Positions 8,312-13,796 of a DNA stretch of 19,175 nucleotides are shown one piece after another; position 1 is the stretch's first letter; each line of letters opens with the position of its first letter. The DNA lies in assembly GCA_038328705.1 (NCBI GenBank), contig JBBQMG010000078.1:1-19175 (forward strand). Direction: 5' to 3'. The notes under the pieces are model-generated. The model was not told the origin of the DNA. It searched no databases and was given only the letters and a program-made list of their open reading frames with translations. The position numbers and the translations under genes are program-made. Origin of the DNA: UBA668 sp038328705 (GTDB lineage Bacteria; Actinomycetota; Acidimicrobiia; Acidimicrobiales; Ilumatobacteraceae).

Positions 8312-10050
8312 GCTCCACGTCAATGCGTACCCACCAGTGCGGCGAGCTGCGCCCCGAGCACATCGGCCAGCACGTCACCCTCACCGGGTGGGTCGCCACC
8401 CGCCGCGAGCACGGCGAGAAGCTGGCCTTCCTCGACATCCGTGATCACACCGGTGTCACCCAGGCCGTCGTCGACAACGCCGTGGACGTGCGTTCCGAGT
8501 ACGTCGTGCGAGTGTCGGGCGTGGTTGCCGCCCGCCCCGCCGAGAACGTCAACGAGGGTCTCGCCACCGGCGGTATCGAGCTACAGGACTGCACCATCGA
8601 GGTGCTCAACTCGGCCGAGCCGCCGCCGTTCCCCGTGAACGAGCGCGCCGATCAGGTGGCCGAGAACACTCGCCTGCAGCACCGCTACATCGACATTCGT
8701 CGCGAGCGGATGCAGCGCAACCTGCGCCTGCGCGCAGCTGTGAACAGCGCCATTCGCACGGCGATGGAAGGGCAAGACTTCGTCGAGGTCGAGACCCCGA
8801 TGCTGGTGCCCAGCACACCTGAGGGTGCCCGCGAGTTCATCGTGCCCAGCCGTCAGCAGCCAGGTTCGTTTTACGCGCTGCCGCAGAGTCCGCAGCTGTT
8901 CAAGCAGCTGTTGATGGTGGCAGGCATCGACCGGTACTACCAGATCGCCCGCTGCCTGCGCGACGAAGACCTGCGCGCCGACCGTCAGTACGAGTTCATG
9001 CAGCTCGACGCGGAGATGAGCTTCGTCGACCAGGATGACGTGCACAACGCGATCGGTGCAGCGGTGTTGGCCGCCGCCAAGGCCGCCGGCCAGAACCCGG
9101 GCGAGATCGAGAAGATCACCTGGCACGATGCAATGAACCGCTTCGGTATCGACAAGCCGGATCTTCGATTCGGCATGGAACTGCACGACCTCACCGAGGT
9201 GTTCAGCGCCACCGAGTTCAAGGCGTTCGCCGGCGCAGCCTGCATCAAGGGCATCAACGCTGCGGGCAAGGCCGAGGAATACGGCCGCAACAAGCTCGAC
9301 GGAATGACCGACAAGGCCAAGAAGATCGGCGCCAAGGGCTTGGTGTGGCTGAAGGTTGCGGCCGACGGCACGCTCGAATCGCCCGTGGCCAAGTTCCTCA
9401 GCGGGACCGAGCAGGCCGCGCTGAAGGCAACATTCGACGCCAAGCCCGGCGACCTGATCCTCATCGTCGCCGACGAGTGGACGATGACCTGCGACGTGCT
9501 CGGCACGCTGCGCAACGACCTCGGCCGACCGCCGGTATACGAGGGTCCATATCGCTACGTATGGGTCATCGACTTCCCACTGTTCGTCGGCATCGACCCG
9601 GTCTCAGGTCGCCCGCGTCCTGGTCACCACCCGTTCACCCAGCCGCACCCCGAGGATCTGCACCTGTTGGAGTCAGATCCGTTGAAGGTACGTAGCCAGG
9701 CGTACGACCTGGTGCTCAACGGTTGGGAGCTGGGTTCGGGTTCTATCCGAATCCACCAGCCGGAGCTACAGGCTCGCGTGTTTGCGTTGCTGGGCATCAG
9801 CGACGACGAGGCGCAGAAGCGGTTCGGTTTCTTCCTCAACCCGTTCAAGTACGGCGCCCCGCCGCACGGCGGTTTCGGCCTCGGCATCGACCGTCTGGTC
9901 GCCATCCTCGCCGGCGAGGAGAACATCCGTGAGGTCATCGCCTTCCCGAAGACGCAGTCCGGTCTCGACCCGATGACGAACGCCCCGACGCCCGTCGTGC
10001 AGAAGCAGCTCGACGAGCTGGGCATCCGAGTTCTCCCACCCAAGGCCTAG
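8308..10050 (+). CDS. aspS: Aspartyl-tRNA synthetase (bacterial type with GAD domain)
   Basis: Charges tRNA-Asp. 580 residues: N-terminal OB-fold anticodon-binding domain (about 1-105), class II catalytic core with ETPMLVPSTPEGAREF (162-177) and RCLRDEDLRADRQ (215-227), the inserted bacterial GAD domain (about 285-420), and motif 3 GFGLGIDRLVAILAGEE near the C-terminus. The anticodon domain reads RREHGE, with His35 at the position where a His is linked in other bacteria to non-discriminating enzymes that also charge tRNA-Asn. That would fit an organism using GatCAB for Asn-tRNA, but this is inference from one residue. Small departures from family wording (YEFMQLD where PEFTQID is usual) look tolerable. 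Ends TAG at 10048-10050. Confidence 0.95.
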   Translation: MSSTSMRTHQCGELRPEHIGQHVTLTGWVATRREHGEKLAFLDIRDHTGVTQAVVDNAVDVRSEYVVRVSGVVAARPAENVNEGLATGGIELQDCTIEVLNSAEPPPFPVNERADQVAENTRLQHRYIDIRRERMQRNLRLRAAVNSAIRTAMEGQDFVEVETPMLVPSTPEGAREFIVPSRQQPGSFYALPQSPQLFKQLLMVAGIDRYYQIARCLRDEDLRADRQYEFMQLDAEMSFVDQDDVHNAIGAAVLAAAKAAGQNPGEIEKITWHDAMNRFGIDKPDLRFGMELHDLTEVFSATEFKAFAGAACIKGINAAGKAEEYGRNKLDGMTDKAKKIGAKGLVWLKVAADGTLESPVAKFLSGTEQAALKATFDAKPGDLILIVADEWTMTCDVLGTLRNDLGRPPVYEGPYRYVWVIDFPLFVGIDPVSGRPRPGHHPFTQPHPEDLHLLESDPLKVRSQAYDLVLNGWELGSGSIRIHQPELQARVFALLGISDDEAQKRFGFFLNPFKYGAPPHGGFGLGIDRLVAILAGEENIREVIAFPKTQSGLDPMTNAPTPVVQKQLDELGIRVLPPKA

Positions 10051-10099
10051 CTCGCCTCCCTCGGTCGTTCGCCGACCCTCAACTTCCCCCAACACCCAC

Positions 10100-10144
10100 C
10101 GTTTGTGCACTTTCGTTCGCTGTCCGAACGGAACTGTTCAAACG
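10100..10144. repeat. 45-bp imperfect palindrome, left copy
   Basis: Arms CGTTTGTGCACTTTCGTTCG (10100-10119) and CGAACGGAACTGTTCAAACG (10125-10144) pair at 16 of 20 positions around a 5-base spacer. It lies in the 112-bp gap after aspS, 18 bases before the ATG of the DUF559 gene. It matches the right copy (11095-11139) at about 37 of 45 positions. No T-run follows, so it is not a standard intrinsic terminator. The rest of the gap holds only a minor 5-bp stem at 10063-10077. Confidence 0.85.
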
Positions 10145-10148
10145 CGAC

Positions 10149-10156
10149 GGAGGGGG
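10149..10156 (+). promoter_or_regulatory. Ribosome binding site GGAGGGGG of the DUF559 gene
   Basis: A strong Shine-Dalgarno sequence six bases before the ATG at 10163. It decides this start over the TTG at 10103, which lies within the left palindrome and lacks a binding site. Confidence 0.75.
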
Positions 10157-10162
10157 CGCGAG

Positions 10163-11101
10163 ATGCGACCAGAACCGAAGCACGAGCACGAGCACGAGCA
10201 CGAGGCACCGCCGACCCCCGAGCAGTGGGCAGAGCGTCATGACGGCCTTTTCACCAACGGCGTCGCCGCTGCGGCTGGGCTCAGTCCGCAGCAAGTTGCT
10301 CGTCGCCGGGCAAGCGGGCGGTGGCGAGCCATTCGGCGCGGAGTCAGCGCTGTCGGTGGGGTACCCCCGACGCGTCGTCAGGCCCTCCGAGCGGTCGCTC
10401 TCACTGTCCCTGCCTGTGTGTGCCTGTCGCACGAAGCGGCAGCGTGGTTGACGGGTGCACCGTGCCGCCGTGACGACTGGGTTCATGTCAGCGGGCCGCT
10501 GGCCCGAGTAGTCAGGCTTCCCGGCGTTCGGGCGCACCGGACTGGCACGTTCGAGGATGGCGACATCATCAGCAGGGACGGGATGCGATGCACGTCACCG
10601 TTGCGGACCGTGATCGACCTCAGCGGCTCGCTTCCTCCGTCTGAGCTGGGCAAGATCGTGGACTACTACCTGCGCAAGAAGATGCTGCGCCTGGAGGAGT
10701 TGCGCGGCAGAGTGAGCAGAACGAGGCCGGCGCCGGGGCGATCCGTCCGTACGTTGCAGCAGGTCTTGCGAGACCGGATACCAGGCTACGACCCAGGTGA
10801 AAGTGAACTCGAGGGCCGACTTGCCCGAATCATTGTTCGAGCTGGCTTTCCTGCGCCGACCCAACAACATCGGGTCAACTACGGCGCCGACCGATACCGG
10901 CTCGACTTCGCCTGGCCGGAGCGACGTCTCTACCTGGAGGGCAACGGGTTTGGCTGGCATCAGTTGTCGAGCGACCTGGACAACGACGCGACCCGTCAGA
11001 ACGAACTGGTACTCGACGGTTGGACACCAATCGAACTCACATGGCGGATGTCCGATCAAGTGATCGAGAAGACGTTGCGCCGCTTCATGACCCGCGTTTG
11101 A
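10163..11101 (+). CDS. AbiEi-like winged-helix / DUF559 (Vsr-like) endonuclease-domain protein
   Basis: 312 residues. The N-terminal part (about 25-66) resembles the winged-helix domain of AbiEi-family antitoxins: GLFTNGVAAAAGLSPQQV, then RRRASGRWRAIRRGV. The C-terminal part (about 213-310) resembles DUF559, a Vsr/PD-(D/E)xK-related nuclease domain: ESELEGRL (213-220), LDFAWPE with Asp248, LEGNGFGWHQ with Glu259 and His266, then RQNELVLDGW. Many relatives read ExDG where this has EGNG, so one acidic position may be changed. No AbiEii-like toxin gene adjoins it, so it is not a simple toxin-antitoxin pair. Palindromes flank the gene, and the right one covers the stop codon. The sequence could encode a DNA-binding nuclease, a solitary regulator, or a selfish homing-type gene. 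Function unknown. Confidence 0.8.
   Translation: MRPEPKHEHEHEHEAPPTPEQWAERHDGLFTNGVAAAAGLSPQQVARRRASGRWRAIRRGVSAVGGVPPTRRQALRAVALTVPACVCLSHEAAAWLTGAPCRRDDWVHVSGPLARVVRLPGVRAHRTGTFEDGDIISRDGMRCTSPLRTVIDLSGSLPPSELGKIVDYYLRKKMLRLEELRGRVSRTRPAPGRSVRTLQQVLRDRIPGYDPGESELEGRLARIIVRAGFPAPTQQHRVNYGADRYRLDFAWPERRLYLEGNGFGWHQLSSDLDNDATRQNELVLDGWTPIELTWRMSDQVIEKTLRRFMTRV
10181..10204 (+). repeat. 6-bp in-frame repeat (CACGAG x4) in the DUF559 gene
   Basis: Four perfect CACGAG units encode His-Glu four times at residues 7-14, in a hydrophilic N-terminal leader before the winged helix. Probably a slippage product. The alternating His/Glu could bind metal, but nothing else supports that. Confidence 0.9.
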
Positions 11102-11140
11102 GCACTTTCGCTCGCATACCGAACGAAAGTGCTCAAACGC
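11094..11140. repeat. 45-47-bp near-perfect palindrome, right copy
   Basis: Core arms CGTTTGAGCACTTTCGCTCG (11095-11114) and CGAACGAAAGTGCTCAAACG (11120-11139) pair at 19 of 20 positions around the spacer CATAC; a further G-C pair adds one base on each side. The TGA of the DUF559 gene (11099-11101) is inside the left arm. As RNA it would form a very stable hairpin, but CCAGGGGG follows rather than a T-run, so any terminator role is uncertain. The element is close in sequence to the left copy at 10100-10144. Confidence 0.9.
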
Positions 11141-11171
11141 CAGGGGGATGGGCGAGCGCTACGGTGACGGG

Positions 11172-11624
11172 ATGGCGAGCAGTCACTTTCGAGCGGGCGT
11201 GGTGATCGTGGTGCGCAATCCCGATCTCACGCAGGTGCTGGCGTTCGAGCGCGCCGACGCGCCTGGGAGCTGGCAGTTACCCCAGGGCGGCATCAAAGCG
11301 GGCGAGCAGCCGATCGAGGGTGCGTGGCGGGAGCTTCTGGAGGAGACGGGGCTCGGTGACCACCATGTCATCGCACGCGCCGAGTTTCCTGAGTGGCTGG
11401 CCTACGAGTGGCCCGACGACCTGAAGCGTCTCAAGGGCGGCATTGCCAATCGAATTGGTCAGGTGCAGCGATGGTTCCTGTTTGATGCCGTCTCCACCGA
11501 CGTGGTGCCGACACCGGATGGCAGCGAGTTCATCAACTGGAAGTGGGTCACGCCCGACTGGCTCATCGACCACGTGCTGGAATGGCGCCGTGGCCCGTAC
11601 GAACGAGTGCTGGGCACGCTGTAG
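11172..11624 (+). CDS. Nudix hydrolase, RppH-like
   Basis: 150 residues from the ATG at 11172. A perfect Nudix box GGIKAGEQPIEGAWRELLEE plus TGL fits Gx5Ex7REUxEExGU, and the preceding WQLPQGGI is the wording typical of RppH and Ap4A pyrophosphohydrolases. Likely role: removing pyrophosphate from 5'-triphosphorylated RNA ends or hydrolysing dinucleoside polyphosphates. An ATG at 11148 would add eight residues, but the purine run abuts it with no spacing, whereas GGTGA sits four bases before 11172. The hairpin at 11094-11140 lies in the leader, so expression may be insulated from the upstream gene. Ends TAG at 11622-11624. Substrate not settled. Confidence 0.88.
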   Translation: MASSHFRAGVVIVVRNPDLTQVLAFERADAPGSWQLPQGGIKAGEQPIEGAWRELLEETGLGDHHVIARAEFPEWLAYEWPDDLKRLKGGIANRIGQVQRWFLFDAVSTDVVPTPDGSEFINWKWVTPDWLIDHVLEWRRGPYERVLGTL

Positions 11625-11644
11625 AGCACCAACCCATCGGGATC

Positions 11645-11684
11645 CGAGTGGGTACTCGCACCCCGGGGTGCGAGTACCCACTCG
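11645..11684. repeat. Perfect 40-bp spacerless palindrome
   Basis: Left arm CGAGTGGGTACTCGCACCCC (11645-11664) is followed directly by its exact reverse complement (11665-11684). There are no mismatches and no spacer. It lies 21 bases after the Nudix stop and about 90 bases before rarA. As RNA it would be a strong hairpin that could end the Nudix transcript, but no T-run follows. As DNA it could form a cruciform or bind a dimeric protein. Confidence 0.95.
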
Positions 11685-11760
11685 CATGGCGCCGGGGCGC
11701 TCGCACTGGCAGTGTGGCACTCGCACTGGCGCCGTGGCACTCGCATTGGGGTGGTGGTGG
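11681..11760 (+). repeat. Degenerate 20-bp direct repeats upstream of rarA
   Basis: Units begin at 11681, 11700, 11720 and 11740, each starting CTCGCA followed by YTGG or TGG and a variable 8-10 base tail; units 2 and 3 (CTCGCACTGGCAGTGTGGCA and CTCGCACTGGCGCCGTGGCA) are the closest pair. The first overlaps the end of the 40-bp palindrome, and the last runs into GTGG repeats. The array occupies most of the space before the rarA GTG. No further gene is seen in 11625-11776. Confidence 0.7.
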
Positions 11761-11776
11761 GGTACCGTCGACGGTT

Positions 11777-13063
11777 GTGTCCGACCTGTTCAGTGCTGCC
11801 GCCGAAGATCGCCTGCGATCGCAGGCGCCGCTGGCCGCACGGCTGCGGCCACGCACGCTCGACGACGTCGTCGGGCAGACTCACCTGGTCGGTCCGGGTA
11901 AGCCGCTGCGGCGATTGGTCGAGCAGGACAGGCTGACCAGCGCCATCTTCTGGGGCCCACCGGGCACAGGCAAGACCACTTTGGCGCTGGCCGTCGCAGG
12001 TACGACGAAGCGGGCCTTCGAGCAGCTCTCGGCCGTGTCGGCGGGCGTGAAGGACGTGCGCGAAATCATTGAACGTGCCCGTCAGCGGCTGGGTGAACAC
12101 GGGCGGGGCACGATTCTGTTCCTCGACGAGATCCACCGCTTCTCGAAGGCGCAGCAGGATGCGCTGCTGCCGGCCGTGGAGGACGGAACGCTAACGCTGA
12201 TCGGCGCAACCACCGAGAATCCGTTCTTCGAAGTCAACGCTCCACTGCGCAGCCGCAGCACGTTGTTCCGCCTGGAACCGCTCACTCGGCCGGACATCGA
12301 GACACTGATTCATCGTGGCTTGGAAGCCGAAGGGCGCACGGCCACGCCCGAGGCGATCACGTACCTCGCCGACCGAGCGGGCGGTGATGGTCGCCAGGTG
12401 CTGACGGCCTTGGAGGTTGCAGTCGCGCTTGCCCACCCCGGCGAAGTGGTGCTGGAGCACGTTGAGTCGGCCCTGGGCACCAGTGCGCTGCGCTACGGCC
12501 GCGACGATCACTACGACGTGGTCAGTGCCTTCATCAAGAGCATGCGCGGCAGCGACCCGCAGGCCACCGTGTACTACCTGGCGCGCATGTTGGAGGCCGG
12601 CGAGGATGCCCGTTTCATCGCCCGTCGCATGATCATCTTCGCCAGTGAGGATGTTGGCCTCGCCGACCCGAGCAGCCTGCAGGTTGCCGTCGTAGCAGCT
12701 CACGCACTGGAGCACGTCGGCCTGCCGGAGGCGCAACTGAACCTCAGCCAGGCTGCAATTCATCTCGCGACTGCACCGAAGAGCAACCGGGCGGCGCTGG
12801 CCATCTGGAATGCCCGGGCGGATGTGCAGGCGGGTGCCGTGGGGGAGGTGCCGCCACATCTGCGCGACGCGCACTATCAGGGAGCGAAGAGCCTCGGTCA
12901 CGGAGTGGGCTACGACTACCCTCATGATCACCCGGATGGCTTCGTCGTGCAGCAGTATCTGCCCGCCGAGCAAGCCGACAAGCGGTACTACGAGCCGACA
13001 CACCACGGTGACGAGGCACGTGTAGCCGAACGGATGGAGAAGCGTATGGAGGCAGAACAATGA
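11777..13063 (+). CDS. rarA: Replication-associated recombination protein RarA (MgsA), AAA+ ATPase
   Basis: Acts at stalled or damaged replication forks with SSB. 428 residues from the GTG at 11777. The frame stays open upstream, but that part would translate the palindrome and repeats and does not look like the family. The N-terminus SDLFSAAAEDRLR...APLAARLRPRTLDDVVGQ is typical. Walker A GPPGTGKTT (60-68), Walker B ILFLDEIHRF (113-122), sensor-1 region GATTENP (143-149), then the C-terminal tetramerisation domain with SEDVGLADP and YDYPHDHPDGFVVQQYLP. No ribosome binding site is obvious before the GTG. The TGA overlaps the next ATG (ATGA), preceded by GGAGG. Confidence 0.94.
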   Translation: MSDLFSAAAEDRLRSQAPLAARLRPRTLDDVVGQTHLVGPGKPLRRLVEQDRLTSAIFWGPPGTGKTTLALAVAGTTKRAFEQLSAVSAGVKDVREIIERARQRLGEHGRGTILFLDEIHRFSKAQQDALLPAVEDGTLTLIGATTENPFFEVNAPLRSRSTLFRLEPLTRPDIETLIHRGLEAEGRTATPEAITYLADRAGGDGRQVLTALEVAVALAHPGEVVLEHVESALGTSALRYGRDDHYDVVSAFIKSMRGSDPQATVYYLARMLEAGEDARFIARRMIIFASEDVGLADPSSLQVAVVAAHALEHVGLPEAQLNLSQAAIHLATAPKSNRAALAIWNARADVQAGAVGEVPPHLRDAHYQGAKSLGHGVGYDYPHDHPDGFVVQQYLPAEQADKRYYEPTHHGDEARVAERMEKRMEAEQ

Positions 13064-13449
13064 CCGCAGGTGAACTCGCCGTGTTGATGGCGGCGGTGCT
13101 GTGCTGCATCGGTTTCGCCGCGCTGGTCGTCGTGCTGATGCGAGTGCTGGATTCGTTGACAGCGCTTCGCGGCGAAGTCGAGTCGCTGCGCTCCGAGACC
13201 CGCCCTCTGCTTCGTGAACTCAGCGTCTCCACCGCCGATGCCAGGGCTGCAATAGACGAAGCTCGCGACGACCTCGATCGGTTCGACAGAGTGCTTGGCT
13301 CCGCTGAGGCGATCAGCGGCGCCATGGCCGGTGGACGACGAATGACCCGTGCTGCGTTCTCCACGCCGGTGATCAAGACCGTTGCCATCGGTACCGGCAC
13401 CAAGCGTGCGGTGCGCCGGCTCAGCCGCAAAGACAGGAAGATCGCATGA
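13060..13449 (+). CDS. Small single-span membrane protein, DUF948-like
   Basis: 129 residues. One transmembrane helix at about 5-28 (LAVLMAAVLCCIGFAALVVVL), then a charged, probably coiled-coil stretch to about residue 83, and a basic C-terminus ending RRLSRKDRKIA. GGAGG lies 7 bases upstream of the ATG, one of the better ribosome binding sites here. In actinobacteria a DUF948 protein commonly follows rarA, and this product has that architecture and place, so the family call is mostly by context. Molecular role unknown; membrane anchoring with a cytoplasmic coiled coil is the only supported statement. Overlaps both neighbours by four bases. Confidence 0.75.
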   Translation: MTAGELAVLMAAVLCCIGFAALVVVLMRVLDSLTALRGEVESLRSETRPLLRELSVSTADARAAIDEARDDLDRFDRVLGSAEAISGAMAGGRRMTRAAFSTPVIKTVAIGTGTKRAVRRLSRKDRKIA

Positions 13450-13796
13450 TGAAGCGTCTGACGTGGTTCGTGGGTGGGGCCGCCGCTGGTATCGCCGGCG
13501 CCAGCGTGGCGAAGAAGAAGGTCAAGGCGGTTGCTGCGGAGATGGCACCGTCGAATGTTGCCAAGAAGGCAACCGGTCGCGTGCGCGAGGCGGTCAACGA
13601 GGGCAAGCGGGCAATGCGTTCCAAGGAAGCCGAACTGCGTGCTCGCCTGGATGGTCGGGCAAGCACGCTTGCCGACGACCTCGACGACGGCGACACAGTA
13701 TTGGTCGACGGTCGCCCGGTCGAGGCCGGACAAGTCATCGTGCTGAAGCAGGTACGCGACGAGCACGAGGCCGCCGCTCGCCGTCGCCGCGCATGA
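13446..13796 (+). CDS. Hypothetical small basic protein with hydrophobic N-terminus
   Basis: 116 residues, ATG overlapping the previous stop and preceded by AGGAAG at a 5-base spacing. A short Gly/Ala-rich hydrophobic segment (about 6-20) is followed by Lys/Arg-rich helical sequence (AKKKVKAVAAEMAPSN, VREAVNEGKRAM) with the pattern RSKEAELRARL, like the small protein usually found between the DUF948 gene and alaS in actinobacteria (DUF6167-like). An additional C-terminal segment of about 45 residues (DGDTVLVDGRPVEAGQVIVL) is longer than I expect for that family. Function unknown. Its stop overlaps the glcD ATG, so it is translationally linked to an unrelated metabolic gene. Confidence 0.7.
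   Translation: MMKRLTWFVGGAAAGIAGASVAKKKVKAVAAEMAPSNVAKKATGRVREAVNEGKRAMRSKEAELRARLDGRASTLADDLDDGDTVLVDGRPVEAGQVIVLKQVRDEHEAAARRRRA

Larger units (their letters stand above)
10100..11140 (+). mobile_element. Candidate palindrome-bounded nuclease module
   Basis: One gene (AbiEi-like winged helix fused to a DUF559/Vsr-like nuclease domain) is bracketed by two copies of the same 45-bp palindrome, giving a unit of about 1.04 kb wedged between two housekeeping-type genes. The repeats and gene are seen directly; the idea that the unit moves or homes as a block is inference. There is no transposase, no integrase and no clear target-site duplication at the edges. Confidence 0.4.

Noticed and set aside
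10063..10077. Intrinsic terminator after aspS (GGTCG/CGACC stem)
   Set aside because: The stem is only 5 bp and is not followed by a T-run.
10103..10162. TTG start at 10103 for the DUF559 gene
   Set aside because: It lies within the left palindrome with no ribosome binding site, whereas ATG 10163 has GGAGGGGG at good spacing.
10100..11140. Insertion sequence with terminal inverted repeats
   Set aside because: Each flank is itself a complete palindrome, no transposase motif is present, and I find no target duplication. Recorded only as a candidate module.
10163..11624. AbiE-type toxin-antitoxin pair formed by the DUF559 gene and the Nudix gene
   Set aside because: The downstream gene is a clear Nudix hydrolase with an intact box, not an AbiEii nucleotidyltransferase; a hairpin separates the two.
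11681..11760. CRISPR array
   Set aside because: The units are about 20 bp end to end with no unique spacers and degenerate sequence, and no cas genes are present.
11543..11776. Longer rarA start that would add about 78 residues
   Set aside because: The extension translates the Nudix 3' end, the palindrome and the 20-bp repeats and does not resemble RarA; GTG at 11777 gives the expected N-terminus.
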